A stretch of DNA of 12,530 nt from Nitzschia sp. DOCU1 (taxonomy: Eukaryota > Bacillariophyta > Bacillariophyceae > Bacillariales > Bacillariaceae): contig CATOAN010000017.1 in the NCBI GenBank assembly GCA_951394045.1, forward strand, positions 1-12,530, given 5' to 3'. The notes beneath the pieces were generated by a model, which had not been told where the DNA came from, made no database searches, and saw only the letters and a program-made list of their open reading frames with translations. Positions within the stretch are counted from its first letter, which is position 1; each line of letters opens with the position of its first letter. The position numbers were made by a program, and so were the translations under genes. This document shows positions 1 to 7,275 of this stretch, piece after piece.

Positions 1-66
1 TGGGGGGGGGACGCCGCAAGCGCGGAAGGGGAGTCCGCTTGTGGACCGGCCCCGAGCCGATGAGGC
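1..66. other. Unique flank before module A
   Basis: This GC-rich stretch starts with a run of nine G. It is not present in front of module B, so the left boundary of the duplicated module falls at about position 67. No gene or structure is recognisable in it. Confidence 0.5.
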
Positions 67-78
67 TTAGCCGATAGG

Positions 79-186
79 TGTGCTTTGATTTATTCGGAAC
101 GTCGGTTTGATGCTTCCCTTGTTGGTCAGCACCGAAGGAAATGCCAAACAGCGTGAAGCGGCTTGCTTGCTTGCATGCTTGCTTGG
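79..186. repeat. TTGGTCAGCACC block, copy 1
   Basis: This is the first of five related copies (others near 1002, 5305, 5565 and 6490). Shared elements are a GTCGGTTTGATGCTT-like segment, TTGGTCAGCACC, an AAACA(A/G)CGTGAAGCGG-like segment and a short GCTTGCTTGC microsatellite. It marks the left end of the module. It is not a recognised transposon family: no terminal inverted repeats or target duplications are visible. Confidence 0.6.
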
Positions 187-187
187 A

Positions 188-387
188 TGACACGGCGACA
201 ACATGCAATATGTATGCGTCGAAAGTTAAGTTGGCGTCGCGCATGGCGAGAAAAAGCGACGACAATTGCTAACGCGAGAGTCAACCAGAAAAATGCCAAG
301 TCATTAAAAGTTGGTTTGGCGCCACGCATGGCGAGAAAAGCAACGACCGTCGCGAAGACGCGAGACCGAAAGAAAAATGCCTAGTCG
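188..387. repeat. Degenerate 153-bp-family monomer with internal duplication
   Basis: It carries the family box in the form ATATGTATGCGTCGAA. A segment running from TTGGCG through CGCATGGCGAGAAAA to AAAAATGCC is then partly duplicated about 91 bp downstream. The counterpart in module B is 5673-5875. Confidence 0.6.
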
Positions 388-765
388 TTTTTGACGACAG
401 CGTCGAGGATCGCTCTTTTTCCAGTGTGGCGCGTCGTGGAAGTGCCATACTTGTGAGTCGAAGTCGCATCTCGGGGCGCGCGTCGCGCCAAATGTGACGA
501 CAGTTACAGAAACAGAGACGCGAGCAAAAGCGACGATTCGATTTTGACGACAGCGACGAGGATCGGGCACTTCCGGATCGAACGCGAGACCCCAAGAAAA
601 AATGTCGAGTCGATTTTGACGACAGCGTCGAGGGTCGGGAGTTTTCCAATGTGGCGCGTCGCGAAAGTGCCATACGTATGCGTCGAAGTAGCGTTTCCTA
701 GCGAGCATCGCGCAGAATGTGACGACAATTATCAGGAAAGAGACAGGAGAAAAACCGACGAGACA
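388..765. repeat. Monomer array: 153 + 72 + 153 bp
   Basis: Successive monomers start at TTTTGACGACAG, at 388, 541 and 613, and the following cap starts at 766. The spacings are 153, 72 and 153 bp, so the middle unit is a half-length derivative. Each full unit runs TTTTGACGACAG, then GATCGGGAG, then TGGCGCGTCGCGAAAGTGCC, then the ATACGTATGCG box, then CATCGCGC, then GACGACA, then GAGACACGA-like sequence. The period is a multiple of three, which explains long open frames across units. The first unit has a decayed box (near 445). Confidence 0.8.
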
Positions 766-974
766 TTTTTGACGACAACGTCGCGGATCTGGAGCTTCCG
801 GGTCGAACGCGGGCGTCTTCCCTGCGTGCGGGCGTCTTCGGAGCTCCCGGGAAGGGGGGAAGCCCACAAGAGGCCCGACGGAGCGATTTGTCACGATAAC
901 ATTAACAGCCGAACAATCGATCCGCTCGGGCAAGCAATTTTCGGTCATATTTTGTTAACATCAGAGCAGCGTTG
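766..974. repeat. Cap element, first copy in A
   Basis: It begins like a monomer (TTTTTGACGACAACGTCG) but switches at GGATCTGGAGCTTCCGGGTCG to a GC-rich segment with GGAGCTCCCGGGAAG, a G6 run, and the core GGCCCGACGGAGCGA (near 872-886), followed by TTGTCACGATAAC. This core is seen 13 times in the window. This copy differs from the others after position 905 (CCGAACAATCGATCCGCTCG) and leads to the AT-rich hairpin instead of a minisatellite. Confidence 0.7.
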
Positions 975-1001
975 TAAAAGAAAATAAAGTATTTTCTTTT
1001 A
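975..1001. other. AT-rich perfect hairpin
   Basis: Arms TAAAAGAAAATA (975-986) and TATTTTCTTTTA (990-1001) pair perfectly over 12 bp around the loop AAG. It includes an AATAAA motif. It is retained exactly in module B (6463-6489). It could act as a transcript-end signal or a DNA cruciform; neither is shown. Confidence 0.8.
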
Positions 1002-1135
1002 TTTTGAGCGTCTGTTTGGAGCTTGCTTTGTTGGTCAGCACCCTTGCAGCTGCAAAACAACGTAAAGCGGTTTGCTTGATTGCTTGCTTGCATATTGCTC
1101 GCTTGCTTGCTTGAGCTTCGCTTGCGTGCAGCAAT
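1002..1135. repeat. TTGGTCAGCACC block, copy 2
   Basis: It is related to 79-186: GAGCGTCTGTTTGGAGCTT, TTGTTGGTCAGCACC, a CAAAACAACGTAAAGCGG-like segment, then an imperfect CTTG microsatellite with a CATATTGCTCG interruption. It directly follows the AT-rich hairpin, as it does in module B. Confidence 0.6.
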
Positions 1136-1261
1136 TTGAATTCTTTTGGAAGTTATGTAGAAATGGAATTCAAAGCGTGCAAAAATGAATTCCAAGGTCC
1201 AACGGTACAAGGTTGTAAGTTTTCGAAGCTTCCTGTGTACAAGGATATAAGAGAATTAAAG
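1136..1261. repeat. Decayed cap tail plus decayed GGGTACAA units
   Basis: GGAAGTTATGTAGAAATGGAATTC resembles the cap tail GGAAGTCATATCAAAATGGAATTC seen before the minisatellites, split here as GGAAGTTATG and AAATGGAATTC. It is followed by a second, inverted GAATTCCA. GGTACAAGGTTGTAAG and GTGTACAAGGATATAAG then look like degenerate 8-bp minisatellite units. I read it as an older copy of the cap-plus-tail arrangement. Confidence 0.5.
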
Positions 1262-1584
1262 GCAGCCTCCATGTTGCCTGATGACAATTTCGAAGATCTG
1301 GAGTTTCCTTATTTGAGACGGCGACAAAGCGCAATACGTATGCATGGAAGGTTGGCCTGGCGTCACGCATGGCGGGAAAAGGCAACGACCGTCGCGACAG
1401 ACGCGAGACCCCAAGATATCGGGCGATTCATTTTTTTACGACAGCGTAGAGGATCGTTCGTTTTCCAATATGGCGTATCGCGAAAGTGCAATACGTATGC
1501 GTCGAAGTCGCGTTTCGGGGCGCGCATCGCGCCAAATATGACGACGGTTACAAGGACAGAGACACGAGGAAAAACGACGAGTCA
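1262..1584. repeat. Monomer array, two units
   Basis: There are two monomers of the 153-bp family. The first is divergent (box ATACGTATGCATGGAA near 1334) and the second is typical (box near 1491). A further monomer start occurs at 1585, 152 bp after 1433. GAGACCCCAAGA, a recurrent sub-motif of one monomer subtype, lies near 1405. Confidence 0.75.
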
Positions 1585-1787
1585 TTTTTGTAGGACAGCG
1601 TCGAGGATCTGGAGCTTCCGGGTCAAACGCAAGCGTCTTCCTTGCGTGCGGACGTCTTCGGGGCTCCAGGGCAGGGGGGAGCCCACAAGAGGCCCGACGG
1701 AGCGAGTTGTCACGAGAACTTTAATAGCAAATGGACCTCTTTTGGAAGCCAAGACAAAACGAAGTTTGAAGGTTTTGCGCCCGACCA
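1585..1787. repeat. Cap element with long spacer tail
   Basis: It has the standard cap core GGCCCGACGGAGCGA (about 1691-1705). The tail then reads TTAATAGCAAATGGACCTC and GGAAGCCAAGAC, with AAGTTTGAAGGTTTTG before the next monomer. The G6 run near 1673-1678 is G5 in module B. Confidence 0.7.
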
Positions 1788-2246
1788 ATTTTGTATACAG
1801 TCTCGAACAGCGCTCGATTTCCAATCTGGCATGTCAAGAAAGTGCAATATGTATGCGTCGACATCGTCTTGCGGTGCACGGATCGTTGAAAAAGCGACGA
1901 CAGTTCAGAGGAAAGGAGACACGAAGAAGCAAGTTTATTTTATTTGGCGACAGTTTCGAAGATCGGGAGTTTCCCATTCTGACATTGCTTCAACATGCAA
2001 TACGTATGCGTCGAAGCTTGGTTTGGCGTCACGAATGGCGAGAAAAGCGACGACAGTTGCGAAGACGCGAGACCCCAAGAAAAAGAGCGAGTCATTTTTG
2101 CGACCGTTTTCAAGATCGGGAGTTTTCCAATCTGGCGTGTCGCGAAAGCGCCATACGTATGCGTCGAAGTAGCGTTTCCTAGCGAGCATCGCGCAGAATG
2201 TGACGACAATTACAAGGAGGGAGACAGGAGAAACAACGACGTGCCA
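1788..2246. repeat. Monomer array, three units of three subtypes
   Basis: Starts lie near 1788, 1943 and 2095, with the next cap at 2247, giving spacings of 155, 152 and 152 bp. The first is the divergent subtype (TTTTGTATACAGTCTCGAAC, box ATATGTATGCGTCGACA). The second carries GTTTCGAAGATCGGGAG and AAGCTTGGTTTGGCG. The third is the CATCGCGCAGAATG subtype. This three-subtype order recurs, so it is a higher-order repeat. Confidence 0.8.
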
Positions 2247-2416
2247 TTTTTGACGACAGTGTCGAGGATCTGGAGCTTCCGGGTCGAGCGCGGGCGTCTT
2301 CCTTGCGCGCGGGCGTCGAGGCCCGACGGAGCGAGTTGTCACGATAACTTTAATAGCAAATGGGCTTCTTTTGGAAGCCAAGACAGAACGAAGTTTGAAG
2401 GTTTTGCACCCGACCA
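2247..2416. repeat. Cap element with internal deletion
   Basis: It is a cap copy in which the segment between GGGCGTC and GAGGCCCGACGGAGCGAG (near 2313-2335), including the GAGCTCCCGGGAAG part, is missing. The tail is of the GGAAGCCAAGAC, AAGTTTGAAGG type. It belongs to the 629-bp unit that module B lacks. Confidence 0.7.
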
Positions 2417-2877
2417 ATTTTGTATACAGTCTCGAACAGCGCTCGATTTCCAATCTGGCATGTCAAGAAAGCGCAATATGTATGCGTCGAAATCGTTTTG
2501 CGGTGCACGGATCGTTGAACAAGCGACGACAGTTCAGAGGAAAGGAGACACGACGAAAAACGACTATTCATTTTTGACGACAGTTTCGAAGATCGGGAGT
2601 TTCCCATTCTGACATTGCTTCAAAACGCAATACGTTTGCGTCGAAGCTTGGTTTGGCTTCACGAATGGTGAGAAAAGCGACGACAGTCGCGAAGACGCGA
2701 GACCCCAAGAAAAAGAGCGAGCCATTTTTGACGACCGTTTTCAAGATCGGGAGTTTTCCAATTTGGCGTGTCGCGAAAGCGCCATACGTATGCGTCGAAG
2801 TAGCGTTTCCTAGCGAGCATCGCGCAGAATGTAACGACAGTTACAAGGAGAGAGACACGATAAAACACGACGTGTCA
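2417..2877. repeat. Monomer array, three units
   Basis: It has the same three-subtype order as 1788-2246, with starts near 2417, 2572 and 2725 and the next cap at 2878. The boxes are ATATGTATGCGTCGAA (2477), ATACGTTTGCGTCGAA (2629) and ATACGTATGCGTCGAA (2785). Together with 1788-2416 it forms a tandem pair with a 629-bp period. Confidence 0.8.
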
Positions 2878-3078
2878 TTTTTGACGACAGTGTCGAGGAT
2901 CTGGAGCCTCCGGGTCGAGCGCGGGCGTCTTCCCTGCGCGCGGGCGTCTTCGGAGCTCCCGGGAAGGGGGGAGCCCGCAAGAGGCCCGACGGAGCGATTT
3001 GTCACGATAACTTTAACAGCAAATGGACCACTTTTCGAAGTCATATCAAAATGGAATTCTGGGGGTTCTTGGGGAAAA
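2878..3078. repeat. Cap element leading into minisatellite 1
   Basis: The core GGCCCGACGGAGCGA (near 2983-2997) is followed by TTTGTCACGATAACTTTAAC, AGCAAATGGACCACTTTTCG, AAGTCATATCAAAATGGAATTC and TTGGGGAAAA. GGGTACAA units then begin without a gap. Confidence 0.75.
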
Positions 3079-3206
3079 GGGTACAAGGGTAAAAGGGTAC
3101 AAGGGTAAAAGGGTACAAGGGCGCAAGGGCACAAGGGCGCAAGGGCACAAGGGCGCAAGGGTACAAGGGTACAAGGGTGCAAGGGTACAAGGGTACAAGG
3201 GTACAA
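3079..3206 (+). repeat. GGGTACAA minisatellite A1, 16 units
   Basis: There are sixteen contiguous 8-bp units of form GGGNNNAA, with middle triplets in order TAC TAA TAC TAA TAC CGC CAC CGC CAC CGC TAC TAC TGC TAC TAC TAC. One G3 run occurs every 8 nt on +, which favours G-quadruplex formation. It is flanked on both sides by cap elements. Open frames through it (Tyr-Pro-Cys-Thr-Leu-like or Lys-Gly-Tyr-like repeats) are by-products of the 24-nt, 8-codon periodicity. Confidence 0.9.
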
Positions 3207-3341
3207 GGCTATACGGATTCTTCGGATGGGGGGGACCCCACAAGCAACCCGACGGAGCGAGTTGTCACGATAGCTTTAACAACAAACGGACCACTTTTGG
3301 AAGCCAAGACAAAATGAAGTTTGAAGGTTTTGCACCCGACC
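3207..3341. repeat. Cap element downstream of minisatellite 1
   Basis: After CTATACGGATTC and a G7 run it has a variant core CAAGCAACCCGACGGAGCGA, then TTGTCACGATAGCTTTAAC and the GGAAGCCAAGAC, AAGTTTGAAGG tail that introduces a divergent monomer. Confidence 0.7.
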
Positions 3342-4048
3342 ATTTCGAAGACAATCTCGAACAGCGCTCGATTTCCAATCTGGCATGTCAAGAAAGTGCA
3401 ATACGTATGCGTCGAAATCGTTTCGCGGCGCACGGATCGTTGAAAAAGCGACGACAGTTCAGAGGAAAGGAGACACGAAGAAACAAGTTTATTCATTTTT
3501 GATGACAGTTTCAAAAATCGGGAGTTTCCCATGCTGACAATGCTTCAAAATGCAATACGTATGCGTCGAAGCTTGGTTTGGCGTCACGAATGGCGAGAAA
3601 AGCGACGACAGTTGAGAAGACACGAGACCCCAAGAAAAAGAGCGAGTCAATTTTGACGACAGTGTCGAAGATCGGGAGTTTTCCGATCTGGCGTGTTGCG
3701 AAAGCGCCATACGTATGCGTCGAAGCAGCGTTTCCTAGCGAGCATCGCGCCGTCTGTGATGACAATTACAATGACAGAGACACGATAAAAAAACGACGTG
3801 TCATTTTTGACGACAATGTCGAGGATCTGGAGCTTCCGGGTCGAGCGCGGACGACCGTTGAGAAGACACGAGACACCAAGAAAAAGAGCTAGTCATTTTT
3901 GACGACAGTGTCGAAGATCGGGAGTTTTCCAATCTGGCGTGTTGCGAAAGTGCAATACGTATGCGTCGAAGCAGCGTTTCCTAGCGAGCATCGCGCCGTC
4001 TGTGATGACAATTACAAGGACAGAGTCACGATAAAAAACGACGTGTCA
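3342..4048. repeat. Monomer array with chimeric unit
   Basis: Monomer starts lie near 3342, 3495, 3650, 3804 and 3896. Subtypes run in the usual order, with CGCGCCGTCTGTGATG replacing CGCGCAGAATGTGACG in the last subtype. The unit at 3804-3895 starts as a cap (GGAGCTTCCGGGTCGAGCGCGG) and jumps abruptly to GACGACCGTTGAGAAGACACG of a monomer. It marks the 246-bp unit that module B lacks. Confidence 0.75.
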
Positions 4049-4250
4049 TTTTTGACGACAGTGTCGAGGATCTGGAGCTTCCGGGTCGAGCGCGGGCGTC
4101 TTCCCTGCGCGCGGGCGTCTTCGGAGCTCCCGGGAAGGGGGGGAGCCCACAAGAGGCCCGACGGAGCGAATTTTCACGATAACTTTAACAACAAACGGAC
4201 CACGTTTCGAAGTCATATCAAAATGGAATTTTGCGATTTCTTGTGGAAAA
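4049..4250. repeat. Cap element leading into minisatellite 2
   Basis: It has the full cap structure with a G7 run, the core near 4153-4168, GAAGTCATATCAAAATGGAA, and then TTGCGATTTCTTGTGGAAAA before the first GGGTACAG unit. Confidence 0.75.
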
Positions 4251-4378
4251 GGGTACAGGGGTAAAAGGGTACAAGGGTATAAGGGTAAAAGGGTACAAGG
4301 GTGTAAGGGTACAGGGGTATATGGGTACAAGGGTACATGGGTACAAGGGTGTAAGGGTACAAGGGTACAAGGGTATAC
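4251..4378 (+). repeat. GGGTACAA minisatellite A2, 16 units
   Basis: There are sixteen 8-bp units rich in TAC, TAA, TAT and TGT middle triplets, without the CGC and CAC variants of A1. The order of variants matches B2 (8866-8993) except at units 1, 8 and 11, so the whole array was copied with the module. Confidence 0.9.
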
Positions 4379-4488
4379 GGATTCCCGGGGAGGGGAGCAG
4401 CCCACAAGAGGCCCGACGGAGCGAACTGACACGATAACTTCAACAGCAAATGGACCATTTGTGGAAGTCATGCCAAACTGGAATTCCT
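4379..4488. repeat. Cap element between minisatellites 2 and 3
   Basis: CGGATTCCCGGGGAGGGGAG is followed by the core GGCCCGACGGAGCGA and CTGACACGATAACTTCAAC, then GGAAGTCATGCCAAACTGGA and ATTCCT, ending against minisatellite 3. Confidence 0.7.
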
Positions 4489-4536
4489 GGGTACAAGGGT
4501 ATAAGGGTATAAGGGTACAAGGGTACAAGGGTATAA
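4489..4536 (+). repeat. GGGTACAA minisatellite A3, 6 units
   Basis: There are six units with middle triplets TAC TAT TAT TAC TAC TAT. Just downstream at 4551-4569 the 8-bp register gives way to a telomere-like GGGTTCAGGGTTTAGGG. Confidence 0.9.
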
Positions 4537-4550
4537 GGGTCCACGCTTTT

Positions 4551-4569
4551 GGGTTCAGGGTTTAGGGTT
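4551..4569 (+). repeat. Short degenerate telomere motif
   Basis: GGGTTCAGGGTTTAGGGTTA is about 2.5 telomere units with one substitution. It lies between the 8-bp minisatellite and the two-hairpin junction, and is retained at 9164-9182 in module B. Confidence 0.6.
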
Positions 4570-4630
4570 ATCGAGTAACGATCGCTCATGATGATTGTAC
4601 GTGTTAAGGGCTTGTACAGAAGCGTAAAGC

Positions 4631-4738
4631 GCATAAGCGACATACCAAGTACGTCGCTTTGTGCAAACGACAAGAGCCGCTCGCTTGCAAGCTCGGGCCA
4701 AGCTAAGGGCGACGCCTGTGTAACAAGCCCTTAGCTTG
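4631..4738 (+). other. Two-hairpin telomere-junction element, A
   Basis: Hairpin 1: GCATAAGCGAC (4631-4641) pairs with GTCGCTT/GTGC (4653-4664) over 11 pairs, with one bulged T and an 11-nt loop. Then come CCGCTCGCT (4677-4685) and GCTCGGGC (4691-4698). Hairpin 2: CAAGCTAAGGGC (4699-4710) pairs perfectly with GCCCTTAGCTTG (4727-4738) over 12 bp around a 16-nt loop. TTTAGGG starts at 4743. The two boxes and hairpin 2 align with the D-unit junction at 10746-10796, where two base pairs of hairpin 2 are changed on both sides. It could be a structured RNA (possibly part of a telomere-proximal transcript), a DNA hairpin or a protein site; no known RNA family was recognised. Confidence 0.6.
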
Positions 4739-4742
4739 TCAG

Positions 4743-4830
4743 TTTAGGGTTTAGGGTTTAGGGTTTAGGGTTTTAGGGTTTTAGGGTTTAGGGTTTAGGG
4801 TTTAAAGGTTTTAGGGTTTAGGGTTTAGGG
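4743..4830 (+). repeat. Interstitial telomere tract 1
   Basis: These are TTTAGGG repeats with a few TTTTAGGG variants and one TTTAAAGG. The G-rich strand is on +, as at a right-hand chromosome end. It abuts module A with a 4-nt spacer (TCAG). Confidence 0.97.
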
Positions 4831-5032
4831 ATTCGCATAGGAGGGCTTCGCCAACGTTTGCGTATATCCCACCCCTGACCACCCAGAGCCCGGCCAACGT
4901 TTTCCAACACGGTTATTTTTGTCATGGTTTTGAAATTCCGCCATTGCTAAGATTTCTGTTCCGTTTCGGGCGAGATGTTTGATGCGTTTGCTTCCTAGGA
5001 ATGTTCGCTTTTGTGTCGAATCCAAATCCACA
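4831..5032. other. Spacer after telomere tract 1
   Basis: No gene is recognisable. A TCCCACCCC-GACCACCCA-AGC motif at 4867-4889 is shared with the spacer after telomere tract 2 (9540-9563). Confidence 0.5.
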
Positions 5033-5127
5033 CCGCGCGCGAAGAGAAGGCGCCGCCGAATGGCGAGCGCGCAAGAGCGCGAGCGAGGGGCGCGCTCGCC
5101 ATGCGTCGGCCTTCTCTTCGCGCGCGG
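5033..5127. repeat. Strong foldback (inverted repeat)
   Basis: Outer arms of 19 bp (5033-5051 and 5109-5127, CCGCGCGCGAAGAGAAGGC on the left) are perfectly complementary. Inner arms of 13 bp (5060-5072 and 5090-5102, ATGGCGAGCGCGC on the left) are also perfect. They are separated by an asymmetric internal loop and closed by a 17-nt loop. It is present once, between modules A and B. It could be a small foldback or MITE-like element or a hairpin RNA source. No target-site duplication was seen. Confidence 0.85.
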
Positions 5128-5304
5128 GCTCCGCGACCTGCGCACATAGCCTTAGCAAATTTTCCCTTTTAGAATTCACGCTTTACAAATGCGGAGGTAG
5201 CGCACAAGAAGGAAGGGGCGAGCCAGTCGGGCCAGCTAGCAGGCAAGCTTAGAGGAAGCAAGTTGCAAAGATCGCTATCTAAGACGCGCGCCGGGGTTCA
5301 CAGA
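5128..5304. other. Spacer without recognisable gene
   Basis: This is mixed-composition sequence. No repeat family of the modules is present, apart from a CGCACAAGAAGGAAGGGGCGAG-like stretch weakly reminiscent of the cap. No coding sequence can be supported. Confidence 0.4.
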
Positions 5305-5372
5305 TAAGAGCGCTTTGGTTTAATCGGAATGTCGGTTCGGCGCTTCGCTTGTCGGTCAGCGCCGAAGGAAAT
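5305..5372. repeat. TTGGTCAGCACC block, diverged copy
   Basis: It is related to 79-143 and 5565-5628: GCTTTGGTTTAATCGGAATG, TCGGTTCGGCGCTTCGCTTG, TCGGTCAGCGCCGAAGG, ATGC. Differences are scattered substitutions, so it is an older relative lying about 260 bp ahead of the typical copy. Confidence 0.55.
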
Positions 5373-5385
5373 GCACAATAACGTT

Positions 5386-5548
5386 GGGTCAGCCAGCCGC
5401 GCCGCAGCGAGACGAGAAGCGGCCAGCCAGCAACCATGCGTGCAGCAATCGAAACACACCCGCAGGGTTAGCCAGCCGCGCCGCAGCAACACGGGCAAGG
5501 GCCACCCAACAACCACGCTTGTGGCAATCGAGACAGACGCACCCGCAA
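5386..5548. repeat. 79-bp tandem duplication
   Basis: GGGT(C/T)AGCCAGCCGCGCCGCAGC occurs at 5386 and 5465, 79 bp apart. Each unit continues through a CCAGCAACCA- or CCAACAACCA-type segment, GCAATCGA and CACCCGCA. A third partial start, GTTAGCC at 5551, leads into module B. Confidence 0.7.
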
Positions 5549-5564
5549 GCGTTAGCCGATAGGT

Positions 5565-5675
5565 GTGCTTTGATTTATTCGGAACGTCGGTTTGATGCTT
5601 CCCTTGTTGGTCAGCACCGAAGGACATGCAAAACAGCGTGAAGCGGCTTGCTTGCTTGCATGCTTGCTTGCTTGG
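5565..5675. repeat. TTGGTCAGCACC block in module B, copy 1
   Basis: It is nearly identical to 79-186, with one additional CTTG unit in the microsatellite. Confidence 0.6.
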
Positions 5676-6253
5676 ATGACACGGCGACAACATGCAATAT
5701 GTCTGCGTCGAAAGTTAATTTGGCGTCGCGCATGGCGAGAAAAGCGCCGACAATTGCTAACGCGAGAGTCAACCAGAAAAATGCCAAGTCATTAAAAGTT
5801 GGTTTGGCGCCACGCATGGCGAGAAAAGCAACGACCGTCGCGAAGACGCGAGACCGAAAGAAAAATGTCTAGTCGTTTTTGACGACAGCGTCGAGGATCG
5901 CTCTTTTTCCAGTGTGGCGCGTCGTGGAAGTGCCATACTTGTGAGTCGAAGTCGCTTCTCGGGGCGCGCGTCGCGCCAAATGTGACGACAGTTACAGAAA
6001 CAGAGACGCGAGCAAAAGCGACGATTCGATTTTGATGACAGCGACGAGGATCGGGCACTTCCGGGTCGAACGCGAGACCCCAAGAAAAAATGTCGAGTCG
6101 ATTTTGACGACAGCGTCGAGGGTCGGGAGTTTTCCAATGTGGCGCGTCGCGAAAGTGCCATACGTATGCGTCGAAGTAGCGTTTCCTAGCGAGCATCGCG
6201 CAGAATGTGACGACAGTTATAAGGAAAGAGACACGAGAAAAAACGACGAATCA
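5676..6253. repeat. Monomer array in module B
   Basis: It corresponds to 188-765. A degenerate monomer is followed by starts at 5876, 6029 and 6101 and a cap start at 6254, giving the same 153, 72, 153 spacing. Confidence 0.8.
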
Positions 6254-6462
6254 TTTTGGACGACAGCGTCGCGGATCTGGAGCTTCCGGGTCGAACGCGG
6301 GCGTCTTCCTTGCGTGCGGGTGTCTTCGGAGCTCCCGGGAAGGGGGGAAGCCCACAAGAGGCCCGACGGAGCGATTTGTCACGATAACATTAACAGCCGA
6401 ACAATCGATCCGCTCGGGCAAGCAATTTTCGATCATATTTTGTTAACATCAGAGCAGCGTTG
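6254..6462. repeat. Cap element in module B, first copy
   Basis: It is the counterpart of 766-974, with the same divergent tail that leads to the AT-rich hairpin. Confidence 0.7.
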
Positions 6463-6489
6463 TAAAAGAAAATAAAGTATTTTCTTTTA
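6463..6489. other. AT-rich perfect hairpin, module B
   Basis: Arms 6463-6474 and 6478-6489 (12 bp) with loop AAG are identical to 975-1001. Confidence 0.8.
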
Positions 6490-6748
6490 TTTTGAGCGTT
6501 TGTTTGGAGCTTGCTTTGTTGGTCAGCATCCTTGCAGATGCAAAACAACGTGAAGCGGTTTGCTTGCTTGCTTGCTTGCATATTGCTCGCTTGCTTGCTT
6601 GAGCTTCGCTTGCGTGCAGAAATTTGAATTCTTTTGGAAGTTATGTAGAAATGGAATTCAAAGCATGCAAAAATTGAATTCCAAGGTCCAACGGTACAAG
6701 GTTGTAAGTTTTCGAAGCTTCCTGTGTACAAGGATATAAGAGAATTAA
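6490..6748. repeat. TTGGTCAGCACC block copy 2 plus decayed cap tail
   Basis: It corresponds to 1002-1261: GGTCAGCATCC, a CTTG microsatellite, two GAATTC sites in opposite context, and degenerate GGTACAAGGTTGTAAG units. Confidence 0.55.
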
Positions 6749-7072
6749 AGGCAGCCTCCATGTTGCTTGATGACAATTTCGAAGATCTGGAGTTTCCTTA
6801 TTTGAGACGGCGACAAAGTGCAATACGTATGCATGGAAGGTTGGCCTGGCGTCACGCATGGCGGGAAAAGGCAACGACCGTCGCGACAGACGCGAGACCC
6901 CAAGATATCGGGCGATTCATTTTTTTACGACAGCGTAGAGGATCGTTCGTCTTCCAATATGGCGTATCGCGAAAGTGCAATACGCATGCGTCGAAGTCGC
7001 GTTTCGGGGCGCGCATCGCGCCAAATATGACGACAATTACAAGGACAGAGACACGAGGGAAAACGACGAGTC
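6749..7072. repeat. Monomer array in module B, two units
   Basis: It corresponds to 1262-1584. The second box reads ATACGCATGCGTCGAA, a T-to-C change relative to A. Confidence 0.75.
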
Positions 7073-7275
7073 ATTTTCGTAGGACAGCGTCGAGGATCTG
7101 GAGCTTCCGGGTCAAACACAAGCGTCTGCCTTGCGTGCGGACGTCTTCGGGGCTCCAGGGCAGGGGGAGCCCACAAGAGGCCCGACGGAGCGAGTTGTCA
7201 CGAGAACTTTAATAGCAAATGGACTTCTTTTGGAAGCCAACACAAAATGAAGTTTGAAGGTTTTGCACCCGACCA
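7073..7275. repeat. Cap element with long spacer tail, module B
   Basis: It corresponds to 1585-1787, with a G5 instead of G6 run before CCCACAAGAGG. That indel ends the long open frame that runs through this position in module A. Confidence 0.7.

Larger units (their letters stand above)
67..4740. repeat. Subtelomeric composite module, copy A
   Basis: A block of about 4.67 kb recurs head-to-tail as module B (5552-9353). The offset is 5485 at the left edge, 5488 through the first 1.7 kb and 4613 at the right edge. The change comes from two internal units present only here: one extra 629-bp period (for example 1723 to 2352) and one extra 246-bp period (3611 to 3857). Order inside: TTGGTCAGCACC block, 153-bp monomers, cap, hairpin, second TTGGTCAGCACC block, monomers and caps, GGGTACAA minisatellites, two-hairpin junction. 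It ends directly against TTTAGGG repeats. By eye identity to B is above 95%, so the duplication is recent or the copies are being homogenised. The function is unknown. Confidence 0.9.

Noticed and set aside
975..1001. A bacterial-type intrinsic terminator.
   Set aside because: The stem is AT-only apart from one G-C pair per arm, and the window is eukaryotic by its telomere repeats.
1136..2182. A 348-codon open frame, the longest in the window, as a gene.
   Set aside because: It runs through monomers and caps, and the near-identical module B copy is broken: the G6 run at 1673-1678 is G5 at the equivalent site, so the frame ends at 7212. No domain is recognisable.
2653..3108. Recurring open frames of 120-205 codons on + (for example 544-987, 2653-3108, 3899-4264, 7491-7952) as a protein family.
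   Set aside because: They are the same 153-bp monomers and caps read in a preserved frame. Substitutions between copies show no third-position excess and the opposite strand is equally open.
3046..3243. Tyr-Pro-Cys-Thr-Leu and Lys-Gly-Tyr repeat proteins from the minisatellites.
   Set aside because: An 8-bp repeat without stops gives an 8-residue periodic peptide in every frame; nothing else supports coding.
388..4048. A CRISPR-like array.
   Set aside because: The repeats are 153 bp and contiguous, with no short identical repeats separated by unique spacers, and the context is eukaryotic.
4600..4740. A tRNA or snoRNA gene at the telomere junction.
   Set aside because: There is no tRNA T-loop or cloverleaf. 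A hairpin-hinge-hairpin shape is present but no convincing ACA box follows hairpin 2, so no RNA class is assigned.
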